From: Lachnospiraceae bacterium
GTDB lineage: Bacteria > Bacillota > Clostridia > Lachnospirales > Lachnospiraceae
Direction: 5' to 3'
Length of the DNA stretch: 64,000 nucleotides
NCBI GenBank assembly: GCA_017623675.1
Contig: JAGAOO010000063.1
Span: forward strand, 38,052 to 102,051
In this document: in pieces, positions 28,420 through 36,958 of the stretch
Numbering within the stretch: the stretch's first letter is position 1
Layout of the letters: every line of letters begins with the position of its first letter
The notes under the pieces: model-generated
The model's input: only the letters and a program-made list of their open reading frames with translations
What the model was told of the DNA's origin: nothing
The model's database searches: none
Program-made: the position numbers and the translations under genes

Positions 28420-28541
28420 TTTTTGATGATCGAATGGTATAATGTATGTATCGGCGAGAACAACAGTAAAGAGTTGTGTGATACCGGCAAGGATCAGATC
28501 AGCATAATTGAGTATGAAATATGAGAGGAGTATACGATACG

Positions 28542-29413
28542 ATGAAAAAGATTACTTATGTTGTTATGGCATGTTTGGCAACCGTATTATTAGCCGGATG
28601 TTCAGCATCAAAGGAAAATACAGAGGTGCCTACCAGTGACACCGAGGTTGTAAGTGAGGACACTACAGAAGAAGCAACAGATTCCGAGGAACCGACTGAC
28701 ACACAGGAGGAAGTATCTGCAAAAGAAATCGTTGACATTCTTCCGTTAGGACCTTCGGAGGCTAATTACGGCAAGGATAATTTGGGATTCTATATGGAAG
28801 GAGAAGCTTTCACGCTTCCTATGCCATATAGTGAATTTTTGGACAAGGTTACTGCTATGGGATTCAGTGTTACTGATGAAGAAAGATTTAACCGAGAAGG
28901 TGTGTTAAGTGATTATGTATATTACCAAGTACAGTTTGACCACCCGGTAGAGGGACAGGAGCATAAGGAAGACTTCACAATTCAGGTTGTGAACAGTGCA
29001 GACTCGATGCAATCTGTTGATTTGTCAGATCCGTCCAGTCAGGTTGTGTATTTTAGTATTAGAATGGCAGCAGGTGCGAATGATATATATGATCCTGATA
29101 AAGGAACCTGGGCAACGAATATTCATACAGACGTCTATTTGACTCCGGAGATTGGTCTTGGTAGAAATATTGATAATTTATACAGTGCATGGGGGGTTCT
29201 ATGTATGAATTGAATGGAACGTGGGATTGGAAATCAGATGAATATGGTGATGATTCGTCCGCACATAAAGCTCCATTTATTTCGGTTCGTAGTGATAAGC
29301 GCTCAGATGAATATAGATTATATTGGGCATTAGATGAGGCATATGGTGCAGCAGAAGGCACTGACAATATTATTACATATATTTCGATTTATAATAATCC
29401 GTATATTCAGTAA
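28542..29413 (+). pseudogene. Lipoprotein gene interrupted by a frameshift at a G-run
   Basis: The first frame (28542-29213) encodes a signal peptide with lipobox LLAGC, a Thr/Glu/Ser-rich linker, then a domain that ends early with YSAWGVLCMN. A second frame (ATG 29189, to 29413) continues in register with GGSMYELNGTWDWKSDEYGDD...YISIYNNPYIQ. They meet at TGGGGGG, a run of six G (29189-29197 area). One extra G would fuse them into a 290-residue protein. The domain is not one I recognise. A terminator follows at 29437. It could be a natural mutation, phase variation or a sequencing error. Confidence 0.65.
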
Positions 29414-29436
29414 GCCAAGGGAATGTGTAGTAAAAT

Positions 29437-29470
29437 GCCTCCTGTCTGCTTGACAGGGGGCTTCTTTTCA
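29437..29470 (+). terminator. Terminator after the lipoprotein gene
   Basis: GCCTCCTGTC (29437-29446) pairs with GACAGGGGGC (29452-29461), loop TGCTT, followed by TTCTTTTC. Confidence 0.85.
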
Positions 29471-29610
29471 CCTGTTTTATTGCTGAAATGAAGAATTATT
29501 TGGTTGAGAGCTTATAGTCTTACGTCTTCTTTCAACTCCTATATGAAAATAGTGTAAAAATAGTGAAAAATTAATGATTTTTTTAATCGTGGAAGGTATA
29601 ATATTTTTGA

Positions 29611-29826
29611 GGTGTAATTGAAAACTTTGATGATAAAAAAGGTGCTACACGCTTGCTAAATAAAGCATTACAGTCTGCAGATGCCTTTACGCCACAAGAT
29701 TTGGAATGCCTGTATGGCTGCATAGATGATGAACTTATCATAGATGTGGCAAAGAAGTATAAGATACAAACTCCAAGTGACATCGAAAGTGAATATAAGC
29801 CGGTGCATTTATTCAGAGAGCATTAG
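29611..29826 (+). pseudogene. Gene fragment without start
   Basis: After an in-frame TGA (29608-29610) the frame is open for 71 codons (VIENFDDKKGATRLLNKALQ ... IDDELIIDVAKKYK) and ends at TAG 29824-29826. No start codon or ribosome binding site fits, so it is probably the C-terminal remnant of a helical protein. Family unknown. Confidence 0.4.
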
Positions 29827-29841
29827 ATTATGGAGCTCTCT

Positions 29842-30255
29842 TCAATTAATTTCCTTACAAATATCTAAAATAGTTGTTTGTTTCATTTTTGCAAACATCT
29901 CTTGTTTTATATCTTCAAAACTCTTTTGAATGGATTCGTTTATGCCTATATCTAAACTGGTCGCTGATGGAGGCAGCTCATTGAATTTTAGAATGGAATC
30001 ATTAGGGTCAGATACTAATTCATAAACATCAAACAAAGTAATCTTTGAAATGTCTTCAGAAAGTGTAGTTCCGCCCGGACCCGGTCTGGAAGATATATAA
30101 TTTTTCTTTTTTAAGTCTAGCATAGTATATCTAATTAGGGACGAATCCGCCCCGGTTTTTTCAGCAATAAAATTGCTTGTAATCTTTTGATCGGCATACA
30201 GATGGCATATGCATAGTATTTGTAGGGCAAGAGTATATTTGGTCGTAAATTTCAT
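29842..30255 (-). CDS. Rrf2 family transcriptional regulator
   Basis: A 137-residue regulator with an Rrf2 winged helix: KFTTKYTLALQILCICHL, helix-turn-helix TSNFIAEKTGADSSLIRYTMLDLKKKNYI, wing SRPGPGGTTLSEDISKITLFDVYELV. The iron-sulfur cysteine triad of IscR or NsrR is absent, so it senses something else. It faces a divergent operon across 180 bp containing three operator-like dyads. Confidence 0.88.
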   Translation of the reverse strand: MKFTTKYTLALQILCICHLYADQKITSNFIAEKTGADSSLIRYTMLDLKKKNYISSRPGPGGTTLSEDISKITLFDVYELVSDPNDSILKFNELPPSATSLDIGINESIQKSFEDIKQEMFAKMKQTTILDICKEIN

Positions 30256-30275
30256 GGGAATCCTCCTTTTTATAA

Positions 30276-30369
30276 TTTGTGAAAATGAATCACAAAAAAT
30301 ACTTGCAATATTAATTAGTCTGTGGTAAATTAATCACAGATTAGTTTGTGACAATTAATCACAAACTAA
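30276..30369. promoter_or_regulatory. Three Rrf2 operator-like dyads
   Basis: Dyad 1 TTTGTGA-N7-TCACAAA (30276-30296); dyad 2 TCTGTG-N10-CACAGA (30319-30340); dyad 3 TTAGTTTGTGA-N7-TCACAAACTAA (30341-30369, 11-bp arms). Dyad 1 lies at the probable start of rrf2, dyad 2 overlaps TTGCAA-N17-TAAATT (30303-30331) that could serve the plus-strand operon. Confidence 0.75.
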
Positions 30370-30436
30370 TAATACATTAAAAGAATTGTTTTTGCAAGAA
30401 CAAAAAGGAAAAGTTTTAATGAAAGGCGGTAATTAT

Positions 30437-30829
30437 ATGAATTGCTTAGAAATTAAAAAATGTATTGAGTATCTCACAAGTGATGATATGTATTTTGTAT
30501 CATTTGATTGGCATTCGCTTAATGACAGAGGAAATGCCTGCTCCGGAAGATTGGATCAGTATGATAACGAAGAGGAACTTAAGAATTTTGAGACATTGCA
30601 GAATTTGGTTTACGAAGCAATGCCAAAGGGAAGTTCGCTGTACGGCGATTGTGTTGAACGGATGAGCATGTATTTCGGAAGGAACTTTGTTCACTATAAC
30701 TACTGTGCTAAGCTTGTCGCAAGAGCTTTGGATGGTATTTCTTCTCTGGATGAACTTAAGGCAATGGTATATCAGAGTCTCCGCTTCAGATATGAGAAGA
30801 CGAGAGAAGCATTACATAGGGGGTATTAA
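30437..30829 (+). CDS. Hypothetical protein, first gene of an Rrf2-controlled pair
   Basis: A 130-residue protein, MNCLEIKKCIEYL... with FVSFDWHSLNDRGNACSGR and YFGRNFVHYNYCAKLVARALDG. It is mainly helical with several cysteines, and has no signal peptide. I know no family. Start 30437 is chosen for GAAAGGCGG upstream. It ends 3 nt before the next gene, an endonuclease-fold protein, so both are probably expressed together under the Rrf2 dyads. Confidence 0.65.
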   Translation: MNCLEIKKCIEYLTSDDMYFVSFDWHSLNDRGNACSGRLDQYDNEEELKNFETLQNLVYEAMPKGSSLYGDCVERMSMYFGRNFVHYNYCAKLVARALDGISSLDELKAMVYQSLRFRYEKTREALHRGY

Positions 30830-30832
30830 ATT

Positions 30833-31630
30833 ATGGTAAATACTAGTTTCTATAAGAAAAATATGTTGATTCAGAATATGCGTGGGTGGCCTGTCAGCCA
30901 CTCGCGTATCATGAGAACGATTGAGGAAATTGCAAAGAAAGTAAATGCCCAGTCAGCAATTTGCGTATTGGCTCTTTCGGAGATGGTACCCGGAAAGAAT
31001 AGATTTTATATAAAGAAGCTGCTTAGTCTGTTAGAGCAGGAGTGGGAACTGGTAGAGCCTTATGGATATGATATTGATATTCACTGGAGATCTGCGGTTA
31101 ATATTATTATGGTCAAAAAAGGTTTTGCAAAACAGATTGAAAGCCTTGAAATTCCTAATATGAATCAAAATAGCAGCATGGATTTTTCCGGGCTGTACTG
31201 TTATGCAAAATTGGAATTGCATGGAAAGACGGAATCACTTTTCATCATGAATAACCATCACATTCAGCTTCAGAATGAAGGGAAACCAATTGCATATCAG
31301 CTTGAGCGTAGTATGAAGGCTTCCGTGTTTTGGGAGGCAACACTTGCTGAACTTCAGCGTAAGAAAAATGAGAATCTCCTTTTTGTTGGAGACCACAATG
31401 CCGAAAGAGGATATGGTGTGAACAGTGACAAAATAGCTTTGGTTGAGCAAATATTACCGGATACCTTTTGTGGTGATAGAAACAATGCTGTTACATACAC
31501 AGACCCGGCAGGAAATGGACATCGTTTTGATCATGTTTTCTCAAACGTTGGCGGTGTTAGCTGGATTAATGTCCATCCTACGGTGAATGGATATAGTGAT
31601 CATAATTCTTTATTGTACTCTTTTAATTAA
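30833..31630 (+). CDS. Endonuclease/exonuclease/phosphatase (EEP)-fold protein
   Basis: A 265-residue protein with the ordered motifs of the DNase I-like EEP fold: NMRGW near the N-terminus, LALSEM (metal-binding glutamate), FIMNNHHIQ (NHH), LFVGDHNAERG (GDHN), RFDHVFS and the final SDHNSLLY. The spread of the motifs fits a full domain. No signal peptide. It could cut nucleic acids or act as a phosphodiesterase on lipids; the substrate is unknown. ATG lies 3 nt behind the upstream gene. Confidence 0.72.
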   Translation: MVNTSFYKKNMLIQNMRGWPVSHSRIMRTIEEIAKKVNAQSAICVLALSEMVPGKNRFYIKKLLSLLEQEWELVEPYGYDIDIHWRSAVNIIMVKKGFAKQIESLEIPNMNQNSSMDFSGLYCYAKLELHGKTESLFIMNNHHIQLQNEGKPIAYQLERSMKASVFWEATLAELQRKKNENLLFVGDHNAERGYGVNSDKIALVEQILPDTFCGDRNNAVTYTDPAGNGHRFDHVFSNVGGVSWINVHPTVNGYSDHNSLLYSFN

Positions 31631-31722
31631 ATAAAATTGATTATGAAAACTGGGGTTAAAGACATTTCTCTACATATTTTAACATTTTGACATGCCTGTA
31701 CGGCTATATGTGTGATATAATG

Positions 31723-31823
31723 AGCATTGCGACGGCTGTGCTTGCACAAGCCGGCATAATGCGAAAAACTACATGGAGCCGACAGGCGACATGATATAAT
31801 GTCACCAACCGAAGGTTGATGAC
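31723..31823 (+). other. Run of three hairpins upstream of the YunG-like gene
   Basis: Hairpin 1: CGGCTGTGC / GCACAAGCCG (31733-31752, one bulge, outer GCATT/ATGC). Hairpin 2: GGCGACAT / ATGTCACC (31785-31806). Hairpin 3: GTCACCAACC-GAA-GGTTGATGAC (31801-31823), which shares bases with hairpin 2 so the two are alternatives. No T run follows. Could be a structured leader or a small RNA; no known family recognised. Confidence 0.4.
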
Positions 31824-31889
31824 CTACGTGATGTAATATCAATATAAAGTCGTACGGCAATGTTAAAAGATGGATTCTGGGAGGAAATG

Positions 31890-32342
31890 ATGGAATATAA
31901 GTTTTGGGGATGGAAGAATGCAATTACTCCTGTGATTACAGATGAATATAAGGGAATAAAAACACCTATAGATTTATATGATGCATTGTCCAATATCTGG
32001 TGTGCTGAGACCTGTGCACCGAGAATGAGGGATAACTGGACAAAGGAGAATATGACACTTGGACAGTGTTCAATTACAGCTTTCTTGGCACAGGACATTT
32101 TCGGAGGTAAGGTGTACGGTATCTTAAGGCCCGGTGGCAACTATCATTGTTATAACGTAATTGGTGATTGCAGATTTGACTTAACGAGCGAGCAGTTTGG
32201 TGATGAAGTTCTCGATTATGAAGATAATCCGGAGCAGTATCGTGAGGTGCACTTTGCCAAAGAAGAGAAGAGGCTCAGATATGAATACCTAAAGGCAGAA
32301 CTGAAGAAATATACAGAGGCACGAAATATAGTTACCGTATAA
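31890..32342 (+). CDS. YunG-like protein
   Basis: A 150-residue protein. The stretch IWCAETCAPRMRDNWTKENMTLGQCSITAFLAQDIFGG followed by YHCYNVIG and FDLTSEQFG resembles the YunG family of Bacillus subtilis, with a conserved cysteine and histidine that suggest a papain-like or transglutaminase-like fold (GQC...H...D). Function not established. RBS GGGAGGAAATG suits ATG 31890. Its 3' end overlaps the convergent minus-strand gene by 11 bp. Confidence 0.65.
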   Translation: MEYKFWGWKNAITPVITDEYKGIKTPIDLYDALSNIWCAETCAPRMRDNWTKENMTLGQCSITAFLAQDIFGGKVYGILRPGGNYHCYNVIGDCRFDLTSEQFGDEVLDYEDNPEQYREVHFAKEEKRLRYEYLKAELKKYTEARNIVTV

Positions 32343-33816
32343 GTTTCATATCTTCGATAATCCAACCTTGATTTTCCATATGATATTCACTGCCACAGTA
32401 AGGACAAATGCGCTGTCTTACAGCATCAAAACTTCTTCCACAGTTGTGGCAACTTACAGATGTAATGGAAAATCCAGGTGGCTCCGGGAATGAGATGTTT
32501 CTGCTTAGTGACACGTCGATACAGTCTCCGGTCTTCTTTATTTCACCGGCAATTTCGCTGTAGTTAATCCACCATGTGCGCAGAGTCATGTGTATCGTTG
32601 GACCATTTATATCCAGATTTTTTACCATAAGAGCTGATATATATGTCATGTCCACTATGTCATCAAACCTTTTATCACGTCCGTTTGCCCTGTATGAAGT
32701 CAGATTTTCAGGATGCTCGGAGAACACAGCCATTCTGACAAGAGATATGATTTGACCCTCGAATTTATCGTAGGAAAAGTATTTGTCAAAGCGACACATA
32801 GTATTTTTGATTTTGCTTTTGGAACTCATAGTTTTAAATAGAGGTATATGCTTTCTGCCGTCGTTTTGGGATGAGGAAATGAGCATAAGTATTTCTCCAA
32901 GGATGAAACCGGGTATCATGCTTAAAAGTGAAGCAGAATATACAATAAACAGAAGATACGGTAGGTCTCCGGCAGCTGATGAGAAATAACAAATAAGCCC
33001 AACAATAGCTCCTAGAAGCATGGAAATAAGTATGGTATTTCTCATGATATTTTTGTTGCTGTTTATGGAGTTGCTTTTGATAAAATAAAGGTTTGTAACT
33101 CTTGGGAAGAGGTCAGTTATTTTGAACTTTGTATTACAGTATGCACATCCATCTGTAAGTTGTGCAACAAGGCTTACAGCACCACAGTTGGGACATGTGG
33201 TGGTAATGTGCAAAAGTTCGCTTTCGTTTGGTGAATGAGTGATTATTTCATACATAGTCTCTTCTACGTCATGGTCATAGATTATGTCTGAAGAATTAGA
33301 GAATTCTAAGTGGCGTAATGTATTTTCATAGGTCATATCCGTTGTATACCACAGGGATTTTCGAGGATAAGTAGCAGTTCCATAGCTGTCGCCTTTGACT
33401 GGCTGTGTAGTCATTCTCATTTTGATATTTTTATTATCAAGACGTTCTTTTTGAAGACGCAAAAAATACGCTGTATCCCCGTCACAGCTCTGAGGAACAT
33501 CTCCTCTGTCATACCATTTGTTAAGTTCTATTGCAAATTCATCAAACAAACCTCGGTCGAGGTCCCATTTTGGCTCGTATTTTTTGAAAGCGACGGCCTG
33601 CTTTATATATTTGATTAGTTTAATTATCCCTAAAGTGCATAAAATGATTCCCAAGGCAATAAGGATATACTTAAGTATGGATGCCTGCGAATATGTAAAC
33701 AGTGAAGCTAAAAGTAATCCGGTAGCTGTAAACAATATGCCTTGTGCCAAATCTTTTATTTCGGGGGACTGTACCCCATTTTTTCTTGACTTTGTACGAA
33801 TATCAAATAATCCCAT
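32332..33816 (-). CDS. Zinc-ribbon, Tim44-like membrane protein
   Basis: A 494-residue protein. Two N-terminal membrane helices (residues 25-70), a soluble part, a zinc ribbon CPNCGAVSLVAQLTDGCAYC (near 210-228), two more helices (SMLLGAIVGLICYF, LLFIVYSASLLSMIPGFILG), then a Tim44-like domain (YDKFEGQIISLVRMAVF...TLRTWWINY) and a second zinc ribbon CHNCGRSFDAVRQRICPYC at the C-terminus. This arrangement occurs in scattered Firmicutes and is uncharacterised. Position opposite a YunG-like gene. Confidence 0.6.
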   Translation of the reverse strand: MGLFDIRTKSRKNGVQSPEIKDLAQGILFTATGLLLASLFTYSQASILKYILIALGIILCTLGIIKLIKYIKQAVAFKKYEPKWDLDRGLFDEFAIELNKWYDRGDVPQSCDGDTAYFLRLQKERLDNKNIKMRMTTQPVKGDSYGTATYPRKSLWYTTDMTYENTLRHLEFSNSSDIIYDHDVEETMYEIITHSPNESELLHITTTCPNCGAVSLVAQLTDGCAYCNTKFKITDLFPRVTNLYFIKSNSINSNKNIMRNTILISMLLGAIVGLICYFSSAAGDLPYLLFIVYSASLLSMIPGFILGEILMLISSSQNDGRKHIPLFKTMSSKSKIKNTMCRFDKYFSYDKFEGQIISLVRMAVFSEHPENLTSYRANGRDKRFDDIVDMTYISALMVKNLDINGPTIHMTLRTWWINYSEIAGEIKKTGDCIDVSLSRNISFPEPPGFSITSVSCHNCGRSFDAVRQRICPYCGSEYHMENQGWIIEDMKLIR

Positions 33817-34220
33817 TAAAGACTCCTTTGTGCATAAATTAACGTTTTATTTTCTGTTACAATTTTAACCTCTGTTTAGGAGAATTTCAAGAAAATAAAC
33901 CCTAAATAGTTAATGACGGGACGGGATGAATGGATTATAATTGTGATAGATAAAAAACATACAGCAAACCAAAGACTTGATTTCTTATACAAAATGAACT
34001 AACAGACAGAGGAAGATGATGATAGATTTCTGGAGAGTTTTGAAAAGTTGATTCGTAAAGCTATGAATTCAGATTCTAGGAAGTCGTTGACGAAAATGGA
34101 TGGACAGATTATACTATAAAGAGCGGTATGTAGATTGGTCGATGCTAGTTGGATATGGATATGAACATGAACGGTACATATTTTATGTAACCGTATTAAT
34201 TTGAAGGGAATCATTGACAG
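33817..34220. other. Intergenic region without an intact gene
   Basis: About 400 bp. It holds only a short decayed frame (34003-34119: TEEDDDRFLESFEKLIRKAM..., no start) preceded in the same frame by LDFLYKMN and a stop, so a worn gene fragment is likely. No hairpin terminator or tRNA seen. Confidence 0.4.
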
Positions 34221-34655
34221 ATGGACGAAAAGTATTTAAAGTTAATAGGATGGTGTTTGGGACTGTTGATTAGTGTTTGCTTAATTTTTTCTGGCATTGG
34301 CAGGCTGAGTAAGTCTAAAAGCTTTGAAAATAAGGCAGTAGAAATACAGGCAACTGTTTCTCAGGTTTCAAAGCACGTGTCAACACATAGTGATTCCGGT
34401 AAATATTATGACATATATGTGAGTTATGAGTACAATGGAATGAAATATCAGAATATCCACTTGACAAGCCAAGGAATGCTATGCCAGGTAGGAGATACAG
34501 AGACTGTACTAATCGATCCGGACAATCCGTCTGTATGTGCCACCGGGAACTCTTTATCGCCGGCAAGTTATGCGTTTATTGTGGGTGGCATTTTTTTGGG
34601 AATTATAATGGTTATGAAGATATTTGGAGAAGTAGGTGAGATTCGTGGTAAATGA
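34221..34655 (+). CDS. DUF3592-like membrane protein
   Basis: A 144-residue protein with two membrane helices (residues 5-25 and 115-137) enclosing an extracellular beta-rich domain: AVEIQATVSQVSKHV, YDIYVSYEYNGMKYQNI, GDTETVLIDPDNPSVC. This is the DUF3592 layout; function unknown. Overlaps the next gene by about 11 nt. The run from here through cdaR is closely spaced, so it may be part of the cda operon. Confidence 0.7.
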   Translation: MDEKYLKLIGWCLGLLISVCLIFSGIGRLSKSKSFENKAVEIQATVSQVSKHVSTHSDSGKYYDIYVSYEYNGMKYQNIHLTSQGMLCQVGDTETVLIDPDNPSVCATGNSLSPASYAFIVGGIFLGIIMVMKIFGEVGEIRGK

Positions 34656-35103
34656 AGATAAAGTCAAGTTAATGACTAAACTCGCGATTTATGAATCAAC
34701 AAAGGGAAAGAAACAGTTAAATATCAGTAAATATTATAAACGGGATTATGTGCGGTATAATATGTTTAAGACCGCAGTTACAGCAACATTGGCATTTTTT
34801 ATGATATTAGGAGGGTATATTCTGATTAATGCAGAAGAACTGTTGCTTAAATTGAATGAAATGGATTTGCTACATGAGGCAATCAAGCTTGGAATTATAT
34901 ATGCTGTGTTTGTTATTGGCTATATGGTAATTGCCAGACTGGTTTATGCTCGTAAATATGAAAAAGTAAAACCGGATGTGATTATTTATAATCACAACTT
35001 GAAGAAATTAAAAGAAATGTATGATAAAGAAGAAAAAGAGATGAAAGAAAGACGGGCAGGAAGGGGTGTGACGTTAGAGAATGACAACCTTAATAACTAT
35101 TAG
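34645..35103 (+). CDS. Small membrane protein of the cda locus
   Basis: About 152 residues with two membrane helices (TAVTATLAFFMILGGYILI, LGIIYAVFVIGYMVIARLVYA) between basic cytoplasmic ends; the tail is a charged helix (KKLKEMYDKEEKEMKERRAG). GTG 34645 follows AGGTGAG; GTG 34636 is an alternative. Family unknown. Its 3' end overlaps the ATG of the next membrane gene. Confidence 0.6.
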   Translation: MVNEDKVKLMTKLAIYESTKGKKQLNISKYYKRDYVRYNMFKTAVTATLAFFMILGGYILINAEELLLKLNEMDLLHEAIKLGIIYAVFVIGYMVIARLVYARKYEKVKPDVIIYNHNLKKLKEMYDKEEKEMKERRAGRGVTLENDNLNNY

Positions 35104-36034
35104 AGATACCATAAAGGATTTTATGGCAAAGTATGAGAAGTTTGCCATGCCGATTATTAAGTTTATAATGACAGTGTTAGTATTGATTTCTTATAATAGT
35201 CTGATGGGGTATTCGTCACAAATGAAGAACCCAATTATTGTATTTATTCTGTCGTTAATTTGTGCCTTTATTCCGGTGCAGTGGATTGTGTTAATTGCCG
35301 GTTTGACAGGCTTTGTACACATGTATGAAGTTTCATTGGAAGTAGGATTGATATATGTAGCTATCTTTGCATTGATGTATTTACTTTATATGCGATTTGC
35401 ACCAAAATATGGCTGGATAATTATTCTGTTACCTCTTTTATATATGCTGAAATTACATTATATGATTCCAATTATAATCAGTATATTTGTTGGACCGGTA
35501 GGAATAGTACCAATGATTTTTGGAGTAGTATTCTATTACTTTGCAGTTCATGTCAGCGACTATGTGGATTTGCTGGCAACGGCTTCCGAAGAAGAAAGCA
35601 TTCAGGGCATGACATACATTCTGAATGGTATGCTGCAGGATAAAGCAATGCTGTTGACTATTATTGTGTTCATATTGGTGATTGCAGTCACATATATTAT
35701 TTATCGGCAATCCTTTGAGTATTCGTGGATGATAGCAATAGGAGCCGGAGCAGTCATGGAAATTATTTTATTCCTGGTTGGCGGAATTGTATTAGAAGCA
35801 GATATTAATATTCTGGTTATTTTCCTTGGAACAGTGGGTGGAGCAGTACTTGCTGTGATTGCACAATTCTTCAAGGGAATATTGGATTACAGCCGAACGG
35901 AGGTCGTTCAATTCGAAGATGATGAATATTACTATTACGTAAAAGCAGTGCCTAAAATCCGGGTAGCAGAGCAGAATGTAAAAGTACAGAAAATTAATGA
36001 ACAGAAGGTACGACCGGAACAGGCAAAGCAGTAA
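35081..36034 (+). CDS. Polytopic membrane protein of the cda locus
   Basis: A 317-residue protein with about eight to nine membrane helices and a cytoplasmic tail of about 45 residues (VQFEDDEYYYYVKAVPKI). No transport family motif is visible. It lies 51 bp upstream of cdaA, after two other membrane genes with overlaps, so a role tied to c-di-AMP or envelope homeostasis is possible (inference). I know no family name. Confidence 0.65.
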   Translation: MTTLITIRDTIKDFMAKYEKFAMPIIKFIMTVLVLISYNSLMGYSSQMKNPIIVFILSLICAFIPVQWIVLIAGLTGFVHMYEVSLEVGLIYVAIFALMYLLYMRFAPKYGWIIILLPLLYMLKLHYMIPIIISIFVGPVGIVPMIFGVVFYYFAVHVSDYVDLLATASEEESIQGMTYILNGMLQDKAMLLTIIVFILVIAVTYIIYRQSFEYSWMIAIGAGAVMEIILFLVGGIVLEADINILVIFLGTVGGAVLAVIAQFFKGILDYSRTEVVQFEDDEYYYYVKAVPKIRVAEQNVKVQKINEQKVRPEQAKQ

Positions 36035-36085
36035 GGAATTTGGACTGGAAGTATGTAAACCATAGGATAGGAGTGAAAAGTAAGA

Positions 36086-36958
36086 ATGGAAAATATCTTA
36101 AATGCGTTCAGCAGTTTTTTTAAAACTATATATTTTCCACAGATTCATATTACGGATATTTTGGAAATTCTACTTATTTCCTTCCTGTTATATCAGATTA
36201 TTTGTTGGTTTAAGAAGTCACGGGCATGGACATTGCTAAAGGGAATTGCAGTGCTTGCATTTTGCTGGCTGTTTGCTGCAATTTTTGAATTGAATACCAT
36301 ATTATGGATATTCCGTAATACAATCAGTGTAGGTATTATTGCAATTATTATCATATTTCAGCCAGAACTGCGAAATGCGTTGGAACAGTTGGGAAAACGG
36401 AACTTTATTGCGTCGTTGTTTGACAATGGAAGTAATGAGAAGAAGGAACGGTTTTCTGCAAAGACTACCAATGAATTGGTAAAGGCTGTTTTTGAAATGT
36501 CAAAGAACAAAACAGGAGCATTGATTGTTATTGAGCAGAATGTGGCATTGGGAGATTATGAACGTACAGGTATTCCGATTGATGCTATGGTGTCCAGCCA
36601 GTTGCTGGTAAATATATTTGAGCACAATACACCACTTCATGACGGTGCAGTTATTATGCGGAATAATCGAATCGTTGCGGCTACCTGCTATCTGCCGTTG
36701 TCTGATAATTTGGAAATTAATAAGGAATTAGGAACCAGGCATCGGGCGGGAATCGGAATCAGTGAGGTATCAGATAGTATGACGATAATTGTTTCGGAAG
36801 AGACCGGTGATGTGTCGGTAGCTGTAGGTGGTGAATTGTTCCGAAAGCTGGATGCGGATAATCTCAAGAAGAAATTGTCTTATATTCAAAACAATTCGTT
36901 GGATGTGAAACGGTTTAGATTATGGAAGGGTAAAAAGAATGAAGGAAAAACTTCTTAA
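36086..36958 (+). CDS. cdaA: Diadenylate cyclase CdaA
   Basis: A 290-residue enzyme making c-di-AMP from two ATP. Three N-terminal membrane helices are followed by a DAC domain with the DGA motif (LHDGAVI) and the RHR motif (GTRHRAGIG), plus FQPELRNALEQLG before the domain. Overlaps cdaR by 20 nt, its known partner. The usual third gene glmM is not in this cluster. Confidence 0.95.
   Translation: MENILNAFSSFFKTIYFPQIHITDILEILLISFLLYQIICWFKKSRAWTLLKGIAVLAFCWLFAAIFELNTILWIFRNTISVGIIAIIIIFQPELRNALEQLGKRNFIASLFDNGSNEKKERFSAKTTNELVKAVFEMSKNKTGALIVIEQNVALGDYERTGIPIDAMVSSQLLVNIFEHNTPLHDGAVIMRNNRIVAATCYLPLSDNLEINKELGTRHRAGIGISEVSDSMTIIVSEETGDVSVAVGGELFRKLDADNLKKKLSYIQNNSLDVKRFRLWKGKKNEGKTS

Noticed and set aside
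33999-34214. A 71-codon minus-strand frame in the gap before the DUF3592 gene
   Set aside because: No ribosome binding site or family; the plus strand shows a decayed fragment there instead.
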